A stretch of DNA of 64,000 bases from Oryza sativa Japonica Group (Eukaryota; Streptophyta; Magnoliopsida; Poales; Poaceae). The notes beneath the pieces are model-generated. The model had not been told where the DNA came from. It ran no database searches and worked only from the letters and a program-made list of their open reading frames with translations. Both the position numbers and the translations under genes were made by a program. The DNA lies in NCBI RefSeq assembly GCF_034140825.1, contig NC_089043.1, positions 22,902,001-22,966,000 on the forward strand. The letters run 5' to 3'. Of this stretch, positions 1 to 15,267 are shown piece after piece (position 1 is the first letter of the stretch; each line of letters begins with the position of its first letter).

Positions 1-183
1 AATAAACTAGCACAAACTCTACAAATCACGAGTCAACGCTCACACCTCATTGATTTGAAACAGGTCTACGCCCTATCAGTATATGATCCTCAGATGCCGT
101 CACGCTCACAGATCGACGCGTACAACAACAGCAAAGAGCACATAAGCAAGCACCGATTTCGATTCCTCGACGAGAGGGGATTA

Positions 184-531
<348 letters not shown>

Positions 532-654
532 GCCGGCGAGGCCGCAGCGCGTGTTGACTAGTCGTTGCGGGTGGGCCAGGCCGGACCGGCAGTGAGATTT
601 TGCGCGTGATTAGGTGTAGTGGGCGTATAGAAGGCCATAAAATTCTGAAGAAAA

Positions 655-832
655 TGAGGCCCATAAAGCCCATGAAGACAAGCGAGGGTCCAGTGGCCCG
701 TAAAGCCCATGAAAACAAACTAGGATCAAGTCGCCAATGAAGTCTATGAAAACAAGCTATGAAGCGCATTCAAGACAGTAGAGGGTCCAGTCGCCGGCGA
801 AGCCCATGGAAAGAAAGGGAGGGTCAAGAGGA
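655..832. repeat. Degenerate tandem repeat rich in GGCCCA/AGCCCA (site II-like) motifs
   Basis: About four degenerate units of roughly 36-38 bp, each containing a variant of AAAGCCCATGAA followed by a GGGTCCAGT-like block. On the minus strand these read TGGGCTT or TGGGCC, the core of plant site II (TCP-binding) elements. They lie 320-500 bp upstream of the Hsp90 start. The same block recurs at 12114-12291 and 23573-23750. Confidence 0.55.
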
Positions 833-962
833 GAGATTTGATAATTTAACCCTTTTCAAAATGGGTTTCGATTATTAGATTCTAAACCACTTTAATCCAC
901 TCAGATAGTCCCACGTGAAGTTGGAGATGGATATTTGCAAATAAACCCCTTCTACTATTATA

Positions 963-1165
963 GGCATGTTCAGATTGTAGCCAAAATAAACCTTACCAAG
1001 TTTTGGCAATACCAAAATTTTAACAAGATGGCAATATTGCCAACATTTTGGCAGGATTTCTTATGTATTGACCAAATTTGGTAACAAACTAAACGTATAT
1101 ATTTTTTGGCAACTTTGACAAAAAAAATGGTATGGTTGAAAATGGCATCAAAATGAACAGGCCCT
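963..1165. mobile_element. MITE, family X (GGCATGTTCAG / TGAACAGGCC ends)
   Basis: An approximately 200-bp non-coding element with inverted ends (GGCATGTTCAG and TGAACAGGCC) and a T/A-rich interior containing TTTTGGCAA-type repeats. Relatives lie at 4457-4647, 35506-35695 and 49217-49431. The superfamily was not determined. Copies in the other units are at 12422-12624 and 23881-24083. Confidence 0.7.
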
Positions 1166-1194
1166 ATGTGTTCAAGAGTATTAGTTGGATACTT

Positions 1195-1420
1195 CCGGCC
1201 TCATCGGTTACTCATATTTTCTAATAAGCCATTTTGGTTCATTAGATAATAAAAAACTAATTTATTGGTAAAACTTTTTATACATGTGTTCTTAACGATT
1301 TAAAAGTCGATGCTGAAAAAAAAACTATGTTGAAAAAAATCTTTAAATCAACTTCAAAATTAAGTTTAAAAATTCAAATTTTATCTTTTGCTTTGGCTTA
1401 TTAAGGCAACCGATGGGGCT
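1195..1420. mobile_element. MITE with CATCGGTT-containing inverted ends
   Basis: The left end CCTCATCGGTTAC and the right end (GGCAACCGATGGGG) form an inverted pair enclosing AATAAGCC / GGCTTATT and about 180 bp of AT-rich DNA. This is a common rice MITE layout. Copies lie at 12654-12879 and 24113-24338. Confidence 0.65.
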
Positions 1421-1670
1421 CTTCTTCTTTCTGTACAGAAAACAATATAGTTCATTAGCACATGATTAAATATTAGTAAAAGAATAAAAATAGATTAATA
1501 TGATTTTAAAAATTCAACTTTTCTATAGTAAATTTTTTTAAGAAAAACACAATGTTTAGTTGTTGAAGAAATATGCATGAAAAACAAGGGAGTAAAAAGT
1601 GGAAAAGTGGTGTTTCTACCCTTCAACCAGATGCAGCCATGCAGGTCATCTGCAATATTGTACATGCAAT

Positions 1671-1735
1671 ATTGCTCACTGACATGTGAACCCCATAGCC
1701 TCTCGGGCTCACATGTAAGTGAGCAGTACTGCTCA
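1671..1735. repeat. Imperfect inverted repeat (hairpin)
   Basis: The arms TTGCTCACTGACATGTGAAC and its partner (right arm 1704-1728) are separated by about 10 bp. They are followed by the perfect palindrome GAGCAGTACTGCTC at 1721-1734. No flanking gene or TE was recognised. Copies lie at 13130-13194 and 24589-24653. Confidence 0.6.
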
Positions 1736-2925
1736 ATTGTCCTTCAACCATCCTGTGGTCAGCACCACAAATGGACGGAACGAGAGATCGTGCGGTTGCA
1801 CATGATTTAACGCCTTAATTAACTACTCCAAGATATTAACCGCACTAATGTCCTGCACCTGTGTTTGACTCGAGAGGGTAATTAGCGTGGACGTCACTAA
1901 TGATGGTCGTCGTCTACTCGTCTTTCGTACTCAGTGCGATCGATGAAGTGACAGTAAATGTTAGCTAGCCATGCACTTTGTACAGTTTCTTCGCCCATTT
2001 CTGCACGCGGCTGACTGACCAGATGCAATGCACTTGTACACGTTTGGTAGGCCGTCTTCGATCCATTCCCGGTTAATCAAATGATATATGTAATTATGTA
2101 TATCTTCTCTTGTATATATGCAGCATGCTAGTATAATGTTAGGTACAGTTCTTTTGGGTTATTTTTTTTATCTCGATTTTGTCATGGCAACTACGAGCAA
2201 ACGCTGCTTTTCCTGCTTGTCCTACGAGCCTGAACAAACGGCAGGATGTTGCACAAAGTGACAGTCCTTGTTAGGTTTCTGCTCTTCTGCACTGCACTAT
2301 CCATTTGCAAATATTTTGCATGGAAGCTAGCAGAAAATGCTATGTGTTGTTCATGAGTCTAATCAAAGTTAATTAATCAAATCTGATGCTGTCTAAGGAG
2401 CATATTGGAATGCATCAATCATATGAGTGTGTGTAACTTATTGGTGCCCTTTGTGTGCCAATGTCTCATCCTCTGTCATGTTCTCAATGTATCAACGCTG
2501 TAACTTCTCAAGAATCAATGTTTATGTACTACTACTACAACTACATAGTTTAACTAACTCCTAACCAGGGCTAAACTGAACCAACTAAACAATTACGGAG
2601 TATTACTGAACAACAAGAACAGCGCTTAATTAGCAATGCGCGTTTCGTTTCATCTCACGCAGCAATGACACACGCTTGCAACGCACCAGCTGTGTTTGTG
2701 ATCACTTTGTCAGTGCATCAGCAAATCGAGCACTGCATGCATACGCATTTCCTGCTTTCTGGCGTGGTGGAGGCAGGAAAGCAACCTCCAACATATCAGC
2801 ATTCACCACCCAATATATTACACAATTTGTGACACAGGTCGGTCTCTCTGCCTGCCTTTCGGAACGGGAAGAGGTGTCATTTTCCTATGCCCATTTCGAT
2901 CGTAGCCAAATTGATCTAGATTTGA

Positions 2926-2932
<7 letters not shown>

Positions 2933-2971
<39 letters not shown>
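2933..2971. repeat. TA microsatellite
   Basis: A pure TA run of about 39 bp. Unit 2 has the same length (14392-14430) and unit 3 is 2 bp longer (25851-25891). It is the only polymorphism noticed among the three array units. Confidence 0.95.
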
Positions 2972-2975
<4 letters not shown>

Positions 2976-3229
2976 ACGTAATCCTTCTGTTTTAAAATAT
3001 AAGCATTTCGCATTCAGGTTCCAATGGGCAAGAATTCAAGCATTCTAATCAATCAGGTGCTTATACGGTGAATCCAGACAATTCGAAATTTGACCGGAAT
3101 TCTTTTTTCTTATCCTTTATCTTTGCTAAACATCATAGGAACATTTACATTTAGAGCGATGCTGGGGATCCACTTAATTTAAGTGGCTCCGACTTGACGT
3201 ACGACTGATCTAAACGGCAATTTACGCTC

Positions 3230-3374
3230 AGTCTGTGTTTAGTTCCACACTAAAATTAGAAGTTTAAAAAAATAGGAATGATGTGATGGAAAAGTTGAAA
3301 ATTTGCGTACGTAGGAAAGTTCGATGTGATAAAAAAATTAGAAGTTTGAAAAAAAAGTTGAAATCTAAACAGGG
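3230..3374. mobile_element. MITE with GTGTTTAGTTCC / TCTAAACAGGGCC ends
   Basis: An approximately 145-bp element with repeated GAAAGTTxGAxGTxTG-type blocks and inverted ends TGTTTAGTTCC and ATCTAAACAGGGCC, typical of small rice hAT- or Tourist-like MITEs. Copies lie at 14689-14833 and 26150-26294. Confidence 0.6.
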
Positions 3375-3691
3375 CCTCCGTAGTGCGCGTGTTCGTGCTC
3401 GTGCAATCAAGTTGGATCGAGTTGGGAGTTGGAGTTGACAGTTCGTCACTAGCTCGATCGCTAGTCGTCGCCGTGTGTGTAATGCCATGGTGCTCCTTGA
3501 TCGGACGCCGGCTAGTAGCTAGCCAGCAGCGTGTGTGGCGAACAACCTAATCTTTTTCCTTCGCACGGGCGGCCGGCTGACGGCGACGAGCCGCCGACGA
3601 CGAGGAGGACGACTTTGACGCCCGCGTGTGGTGTGGACCAGGGCACCAACAGCAGTGGTGGTTTATGCGTTGCCAACTACTGACGAGATGC

Positions 3692-3699
3692 TATATAAG
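3692..3699 (+). promoter_or_regulatory. TATA box of the aspartic protease gene
   Basis: TATATAAG lies 110 bp upstream of the ATG at 3809 and predicts a transcription start near 3722-3730. The same box recurs at 15151-15158 and 26612-26619. Confidence 0.75.
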
Positions 3700-3808
3700 C
3701 AGCAGCAATGGCCATCGCTTCAGCTGCACGGACAAATTAAGCGAGGGAGTGAGAGCTAGCTAACTCAGGCTCAGCCAACTGATCGCGAGCTGTGACGAGG
3801 TGATCACC

Positions 3809-5982
3809 ATGGCGTCCTCGTCGTCGCTTCTTGTTCGTGGGAGAGCGTTCGCGCTGGTTGTGGCTGTAGCTCTGGTGGCTGCTCCTCGCCGGATTAATGG
3901 CGGCGCCGCCGGGCCGGCGGCGAGGACGAACGACCCCAACTGGCACGTCTTCAGCGTCAGCTCGCTGCTGCCGAGCTCGGCCTGCACTGCATCGAAAGGT
4001 AGTGTCAGTTTTGCAGCCTGTCTCCTTTCGCAACTGTATCTGAAACTGAAGCAGTTACTGCGGAAAAATAATGTAACCTGGTCGGCCATTAACCATCTCG
4101 ATCGAACTTGCTTTATATAAATCTCGTCCATTTGATCAAACTGAGGAATTGAAAAACCCAATAAGAAATCTGTTAGGCCAATTTGGAGTATGGTTAGTCT
4201 GTATCCTGCAAACAAGTATTGTGACTGAAGTAGCATCTGCATTATTCTGAAATTTTAGTACCACTGAAACTCAGCTACCGTGATAGCATATGCAGCATAT
4301 ATCGAATTTATAAGATATTCTAAGGGAAACATAATATGTTTTACAGTAGTATTGATCAGAATTACATCAGGTAATCTGTTGCTGATTGATGCGAGTAAAC
4401 TTTTGGCATGCTGATGACTGATCACTACACAAAATTTTCAGTGCAGTAAAAAGCTTTGGGGCGGTTCAGATTAAAGCCATTTTTAACCATACCATTTTTT
4501 TTAAGTTGTCAAAAAATATATACGTTTAGTTTATTGCCAAATATGATAAATAAATAAATAATCCTACTAAAATTTTAGCAATACTACCATCTTACCATCT
4601 TGCCAAAATTTGGTAAGATTTATTTTAGCTACAATCTGAACATTCCCTTTCTTTGCTTCGAGTTGCATTTGCACAAATTGCATTTCTCATTTTCCCATTC
4701 TGTTTTTCTTGCAGCGGCGTCCAACTCGTCGGCTCTCGGCGTCGTGCACCGGCACGGGCCGTGCTCGCCGGTGCAGGCTCGTCCTCGCGGCGGCGGCGGC
4801 GCTGTCACCCACGCCGAGATCCTGGAACGCGACCAGGCCAGGGTCGACTCCATCCACCGCAAGGTCGCCGGCGCCGGGGGCGCGCCGTCGGTGGTCGACC
4901 CGGCACGCGCCTCGGAGCAGGGCGTGTCGCTGCCGGCGCAGAGGGGCATCTCCCTCGGCACCGGCAACTACGTCGTGTCCGTCGGGCTCGGGACGCCGGC
5001 GAAGCAGTACGCCGTGATCTTCGACACCGGCAGCGACCTGTCGTGGGTGCAGTGCAAGCCCTGCGCCGACTGCTACGAGCAGCAGGACCCGCTGTTCGAC
5101 CCGTCGCTGTCGTCGACGTACGCCGCCGTGGCGTGCGGCGCGCCGGAGTGCCAGGAGCTCGACGCGTCGGGCTGCTCGTCGGACAGCAGGTGCCGGTACG
5201 AGGTCCAGTACGGCGACCAGTCGCAGACCGACGGCAACCTCGTGCGCGACACGCTGACGCTCTCGGCGTCGGACACGCTCCCGGGCTTCGTCTTCGGGTG
5301 CGGCGACCAGAACGCCGGGCTGTTCGGCCAGGTCGACGGGCTGTTCGGCCTCGGCAGGGAGAAGGTGTCGCTGCCGTCGCAGGGCGCGCCGAGCTACGGC
5401 CCCGGATTCACCTACTGCCTACCGTCGTCGTCGAGCGGCAGGGGCTACCTGTCCCTCGGCGGCGCCCCGCCGGCGAACGCGCAGTTCACGGCGCTGGCCG
5501 ACGGCGCGACGCCGTCGTTCTACTACATCGACCTCGTCGGCATCAAGGTCGGCGGCCGCGCGATCAGGATCCCGGCGACGGCGTTCGCGGCGGCCGGCGG
5601 CACGGTGATCGACTCCGGCACGGTGATCACCCGCCTCCCGCCGCGCGCGTACGCGCCGCTCCGCGCGGCGTTCGCGCGCTCCATGGCGCAGTACAAGAAG
5701 GCGCCCGCGCTGTCCATCCTCGACACGTGCTACGACTTCACCGGCCACCGGACGGCGCAGATACCCACGGTGGAGCTGGCGTTCGCCGGCGGCGCCACCG
5801 TCAGCCTCGACTTCACCGGCGTGCTCTACGTCTCCAAGGTGTCGCAGGCGTGCCTGGCGTTCGCGCCCAACGCCGACGACTCGTCCATCGCCATCCTCGG
5901 GAACACGCAGCAGAAGACGTTCGCCGTCGCGTACGACGTTGCCAACCAGAGGATCGGCTTCGGCGCCAAGGGATGCAGCTGA
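3809..5982 (+). CDS. Nepenthesin-type (A1) aspartic protease, array copy 1
   Basis: Two coding exons, 3809-3998 and 4715-5982, join at AAAG^GTAGTG and TTGCAG^CGGCG to give 485 residues. The order is: a hydrophobic signal peptide (about 11-25), a short propeptide with VVHRHGPCSP (about 72-81), then the TAXi_N and TAXi_C pepsin-like lobes. The catalytic motifs are DTGS (Asp about 167) and DSGT (Asp about 363). Many cysteines in the first lobe (WVQCKPCADC) are typical of plant nepenthesin-like enzymes. The C-terminal GNTQQKTFAVAYDV and IGFGAKGC blocks are family hallmarks. It is probably a secreted or vacuolar endopeptidase; CND41-like plastid relatives exist in this family. The ATG was chosen for its ACCATGG context downstream of the TATA box. 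GC content of exon 2 is very high, as in many grass genes. The 716-bp intron carries a MITE. Confidence 0.93.
4457..4647. mobile_element. MITE, family X, in the aspartic protease intron
   Basis: A second member of the family at 963-1165, in inverse orientation (GGGGCGGTTCAGATT ... AATCTGAACATTCCC). Its right end is about 70 bp upstream of the 3' splice site, so it forms much of the intron's 3' half. Copies lie at 15916-16106 and 27377-27567. Confidence 0.75.
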
Positions 5983-6428
5983 TTACAATCCGAGATGATG
6001 AATCAATCGATCATTTTGTTTTGTTACAGTGACATATATATGGGGAAAAAATAGTGAAAAAAAACTGCAATAAATAAGCATCATCGATAGTGACATGGAA
6101 GAAGTTGAAAACCGTTAAAAATATTTTTGATGCAAACCAGTTCGGGCTAGTAACAGTATTACAGTGTGCCTGATAGTAGCACATTTCAGGCTTTATTTAA
6201 TTATTTTTTTATCACTCTCTGGACACTGAACAGTGAACACTATACTACCACAAGAGGCAGCAGCTCACACAGTGAAAACCGAAAAGATGTTACGGTGGTT
6301 TATGGTACGAGTGTAAGTGGCGTGAAATCCACTTGTAGGCTAAAATAAACCGCAAATCCACTTATAAATTAAAATAAGTGGGTTCGCGGCTCACCGACCA
6401 ACACCCATAGTCTACCCACTTACACCGT
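5983..6428. other. Intergenic, convergent 3' regions
   Basis: Shared 3' flank of the converging aspartic protease (+) and LEA_6 (-) genes. It is AT-rich, with no further gene or recognisable element seen. Confidence 0.6.
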
Positions 6429-6767
6429 CTATGGCACGCCATGGTGATTGATGGCGTCGGTGGCGGTGTCAACGCGGCCGGTGCCGGCGGCGGCAGCGGC
6501 GGTGTCGCCTTGTTGGTGGCGGCGCTGTGTGGCGACGGGGACGGCGGTGCCGGGGATGGTGGGGGCGTCGGTGCCGCAGCCGCCGTGGGGGACGTCGGAG
6601 ACGGGGAGGTGGCCGCGGGCGCCGTAGGCGCGCAGCTTGTAGTCCTCCAGGCCGTCGTCCTTCTTGTACTGCACGTACGGGCTGGTGTCCATCGGCAGCT
6701 GCACCGTGTCGCCGGCGTCCGGCTTCCTCTGCTGCTGCTGCTGCTGGGTCTCCTTGGTTGCCTCCAT
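6429..6767 (-). CDS. LEA_6 / PvLEA18-type late embryogenesis abundant protein, array copy 1
   Basis: A single-exon frame of 112 residues starting MEATKETQ. It is strongly hydrophilic and predicted to be disordered. A poly-Q run (9-14) is followed by SPYVQYKKDDGLEDYKLRAY and YGARGHLPV, then GTDAPTIPG (about 65-73). The SPYVxYK, LEDYK, YGxxGH and TxAPTxxG blocks are those of the PvLEA18/LEA_6 family, small proteins that accumulate in drying seeds and water-stressed tissue. It is probably cytosolic or nuclear and protective rather than enzymatic. The C-terminal third is rich in Ala, Thr and Pro and is less conserved. An upstream in-frame ATG (6962) was not used because it lies upstream of the TATA-like box. 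Recognition is from motifs only. Confidence 0.8.
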   Translation of the reverse strand: MEATKETQQQQQQRKPDAGDTVQLPMDTSPYVQYKKDDGLEDYKLRAYGARGHLPVSDVPHGGCGTDAPTIPGTAVPVATQRRHQQGDTAAAAAGTGRVDTATDAINHHGVP

Positions 6768-6847
6768 TGCAAGTCCTCCGCTTGATCTGCAGCAAGAGTG
6801 CAGCCTTGTTTCTCTGAATGTGTACTTGACCTGGTAGTATCCAACAC

Positions 6848-7047
6848 TGTTTATAATGGATGTTGCTTTTGGCCTACTACTAGTAGAATCCAAGACTAGT
6901 TTTATGTGTGTGGATAGAGCTAGGGATTCGGGTTTCATGGCCACCTCGCCATGGCAGTGCACCAGGTGTCAAGCAGAGGAAGTACTCACGACGGGCAATC
7001 GACACGTACCTCTAACCTCTGCCTCCGATCCGATACAGATGCACGTG
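6848..7047 (-). promoter_or_regulatory. LEA_6 promoter: TATA-like box and G-box/ABRE
   Basis: A minus-strand TATAAACA-like box lies at about 6848-6855, about 85 bp upstream of the ATG. A CACGTG G-box is at 7042-7047, and other ACGT cores (ACACGTACC) lie at about 7003 and 7069. G-box/ABRE clusters are the usual ABA-response elements of LEA genes, which is an inference for this one. Confidence 0.55.
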
Positions 7048-7204
7048 AGCTCAGCCAGCAGATCAGCCGACACGTACCTCACGATGTCCTCACAACGCAA
7101 AAACGCATATGTGCTCCATCTCTCAACCGGCGGATCAGTTCGTCAGTTGGGTTTGTGCTAGAGCGGAGGGGCAGAAATTACTGGTCCACTACTACTAAGT
7201 AGTA

Positions 7205-7620
7205 CTCGAGGTCGACCAAAGATGATTGAAACAACGAAAAGATGATTGAAACGGAAACAGAAAGCTCTCGAGGTCGACCAAAGATGATTGAAACAACGAA
7301 ATTCCCTGCAGATGGTTAATTGATCAAAGCAAGAAGACATTCGAGGCATTCTATCTTGCAGGCATCAACAGTGAACAAACATTCCATCACTCATTCAAAC
7401 TAAATAGCCTTGTACTAACAAATTGAAGTTCAAGAATACTGCAGGCTAAAAATGGTCCATCATTCCATCAATTTGCAGCAACCAGGCATACTAAGCTTAC
7501 CATCCACTATCTAGCCATACAATAACAGATGGAAGAAGTTCCAGCATACTGCGGGCAAACAATGGTCCATCATTCCATCAATTTGCAGCAACCAGGCTTA
7601 TTAGGAAGAAGTTCCAGAAT
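7205..7620. repeat. Short direct repeats downstream of Hsp90
   Basis: Two sets. CTCGAGGTCGACCAAAGATG plus the following GATTGAAACAACGAAA occurs at about 7205 and 7267. An approximately 55-bp block containing ATGGTCCATCATTCCATCAA occurs at about 7453 and 7561. They lie in the 3' flank of Hsp90. Copies lie at 18664-19079 and 30125-30540. Confidence 0.75.
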
Positions 7621-7947
7621 ACTGGTCGGGCTGCTCACAACAGCTACTTGGAATACTCAAGTTCAAGATGGAAATTGGCACACTCCAAGGGATTCAGCCA
7701 ACATAATTTGATAAAAAAAGACGTTATAAGTATGAATAAGAAGCTGGCATATACTTCGGCTAGTAGCATTGCAACGCAAACAGTATGACAAGGTACCACG
7801 CATTGTTTAAGAGCTAAGACAAAGACAAAACTGATGCATCCAACGTACCAAAAAGAAAGCGAACAGCAGCAGTCAGATAGCTATGAGAAGAGAACTAGGA
7901 GAGGGATAACTAGAAGGGACAGAATGGCATCCATGGGTCCATGACGT

Positions 7948-11990
<4,043 letters not shown>

Positions 11991-14384
11991 GCCGGCGAGG
12001 CCGCAGCGCGTGTTGACTAGTCGTTGCGGGTGGGCCAGGCCGGACCGGCAGTGAGATTTTGCGCGTGATTAGGTGTAGTGGGCGTATAGAAGGCCATAAA
12101 ATTCTGAAGAAAATGAGGCCCATAAAGCCCATGAAGACAAGCGAGGGTCCAGTGGCCCGTAAAGCCCATGAAAACAAACTAGGATCAAGTCGCCAATGAA
12201 GTCTATGAAAACAAGCTATGAAGCGCATTCAAGACAGTAGAGGGTCCAGTCGCCGGCGAAGCCCATGGAAAGAAAGGGAGGGTCAAGAGGAGAGATTTGA
12301 TAATTTAACCCTTTTCAAAATGGGTTTCGATTATTAGATTCTAAACCACTTTAATCCACTCAGATAGTCCCACGTGAAGTTGGAGATGGATATTTGCAAA
12401 TAAACCCCTTCTACTATTATAGGCATGTTCAGATTGTAGCCAAAATAAACCTTACCAAGTTTTGGCAATACCAAAATTTTAACAAGATGGCAATATTGCC
12501 AACATTTTGGCAGGATTTCTTATGTATTGACCAAATTTGGTAACAAACTAAACGTATATATTTTTTGGCAACTTTGACAAAAAAAATGGTATGGTTGAAA
12601 ATGGCATCAAAATGAACAGGCCCTATGTGTTCAAGAGTATTAGTTGGATACTTCCGGCCTCATCGGTTACTCATATTTTCTAATAAGCCATTTTGGTTCA
12701 TTAGATAATAAAAAACTAATTTATTGGTAAAACTTTTTATACATGTGTTCTTAACGATTTAAAAGTCGATGCTGAAAAAAAAACTATGTTGAAAAAAATC
12801 TTTAAATCAACTTCAAAATTAAGTTTAAAAATTCAAATTTTATCTTTTGCTTTGGCTTATTAAGGCAACCGATGGGGCTCTTCTTCTTTCTGTACAGAAA
12901 ACAATATAGTTCATTAGCACATGATTAAATATTAGTAAAAGAATAAAAATAGATTAATATGATTTTAAAAATTCAACTTTTCTATAGTAAATTTTTTTAA
13001 GAAAAACACAATGTTTAGTTGTTGAAGAAATATGCATGAAAAACAAGGGAGTAAAAAGTGGAAAAGTGGTGTTTCTACCCTTCAACCAGATGCAGCCATG
13101 CAGGTCATCTGCAATATTGTACATGCAATATTGCTCACTGACATGTGAACCCCATAGCCTCTCGGGCTCACATGTAAGTGAGCAGTACTGCTCAATTGTC
13201 CTTCAACCATCCTGTGGTCAGCACCACAAATGGACGGAACGAGAGATCGTGCGGTTGCACATGATTTAACGCCTTAATTAACTACTCCAAGATATTAACC
13301 GCACTAATGTCCTGCACCTGTGTTTGACTCGAGAGGGTAATTAGCGTGGACGTCACTAATGATGGTCGTCGTCTACTCGTCTTTCGTACTCAGTGCGATC
13401 GATGAAGTGACAGTAAATGTTAGCTAGCCATGCACTTTGTACAGTTTCTTCGCCCATTTCTGCACGCGGCTGACTGACCAGATGCAATGCACTTGTACAC
13501 GTTTGGTAGGCCGTCTTCGATCCATTCCCGGTTAATCAAATGATATATGTAATTATGTATATCTTCTCTTGTATATATGCAGCATGCTAGTATAATGTTA
13601 GGTACAGTTCTTTTGGGTTATTTTTTTTATCTCGATTTTGTCATGGCAACTACGAGCAAACGCTGCTTTTCCTGCTTGTCCTACGAGCCTGAACAAACGG
13701 CAGGATGTTGCACAAAGTGACAGTCCTTGTTAGGTTTCTGCTCTTCTGCACTGCACTATCCATTTGCAAATATTTTGCATGGAAGCTAGCAGAAAATGCT
13801 ATGTGTTGTTCATGAGTCTAATCAAAGTTAATTAATCAAATCTGATGCTGTCTAAGGAGCATATTGGAATGCATCAATCATATGAGTGTGTGTAACTTAT
13901 TGGTGCCCTTTGTGTGCCAATGTCTCATCCTCTGTCATGTTCTCAATGTATCAACGCTGTAACTTCTCAAGAATCAATGTTTATGTACTACTACTACAAC
14001 TACATAGTTTAACTAACTCCTAACCAGGGCTAAACTGAACCAACTAAACAATTACGGAGTATTACTGAACAACAAGAACAGCGCTTAATTAGCAATGCGC
14101 GTTTCGTTTCATCTCACGCAGCAATGACACACGCTTGCAACGCACCAGCTGTGTTTGTGATCACTTTGTCAGTGCATCAGCAAATCGAGCACTGCATGCA
14201 TACGCATTTCCTGCTTTCTGGCGTGGTGGAGGCAGGAAAGCAACCTCCAACATATCAGCATTCACCACCCAATATATTACACAATTTGTGACACAGGTCG
14301 GTCTCTCTGCCTGCCTTTCGGAACGGGAAGAGGTGTCATTTTCCTATGCCCATTTCGATCGTAGCCAAATTGATCTAGATTTGA

Positions 14385-14434
<50 letters not shown>

Positions 14435-15267
14435 ACGTAATCCTTCTGTTTTAAAATATAAGCATTTCGCATTCAGGTTCCAATGGGCAAGAATTCAAGC
14501 ATTCTAATCAATCAGGTGCTTATACGGTGAATCCAGACAATTCGAAATTTGACCGGAATTCTTTTTTCTTATCCTTTATCTTTGCTAAACATCATAGGAA
14601 CATTTACATTTAGAGCGATGCTGGGGATCCACTTAATTTAAGTGGCTCCGACTTGACGTACGACTGATCTAAACGGCAATTTACGCTCAGTCTGTGTTTA
14701 GTTCCACACTAAAATTAGAAGTTTAAAAAAATAGGAATGATGTGATGGAAAAGTTGAAAATTTGCGTACGTAGGAAAGTTCGATGTGATAAAAAAATTAG
14801 AAGTTTGAAAAAAAAGTTGAAATCTAAACAGGGCCTCCGTAGTGCGCGTGTTCGTGCTCGTGCAATCAAGTTGGATCGAGTTGGGAGTTGGAGTTGACAG
14901 TTCGTCACTAGCTCGATCGCTAGTCGTCGCCGTGTGTGTAATGCCATGGTGCTCCTTGATCGGACGCCGGCTAGTAGCTAGCCAGCAGCGTGTGTGGCGA
15001 ACAACCTAATCTTTTTCCTTCGCACGGGCGGCCGGCTGACGGCGACGAGCCGCCGACGACGAGGAGGACGACTTTGACGCCCGCGTGTGGTGTGGACCAG
15101 GGCACCAACAGCAGTGGTGGTTTATGCGTTGCCAACTACTGACGAGATGCTATATAAGCAGCAGCAATGGCCATCGCTTCAGCTGCACGGACAAATTAAG
15201 CGAGGGAGTGAGAGCTAGCTAACTCAGGCTCAGCCAACTGATCGCGAGCTGTGACGAGGTGATCACC

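Larger units (their letters stand above)
6768..7947. other. Spacer between LEA_6 promoter and Hsp90 stop
   Basis: Contains the LEA promoter, the short direct repeats and the Hsp90 3' untranslated region. No further gene was seen. Confidence 0.6.

Noticed and set aside
1577-1810. Short open frame of 77 aa in the array spacer
   Set aside because: It spans the hairpin at 1671-1735, has no codon bias, and is repeated only because the whole unit is repeated.
4653-6032. Long Arg-rich open frame (459 aa) overlapping aspartic protease exon 2, repeated in all three units
   Set aside because: It is a frame shadow produced by very high third-position GC in the real protease exon. It has no domain and low-complexity Arg/Gly composition, while the in-frame protease carries both catalytic motifs.
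6441-6817. Plus-strand Gly/Val/Arg-rich frames opposite the LEA_6 gene
   Set aside because: They are antisense low-complexity shadows without motifs.
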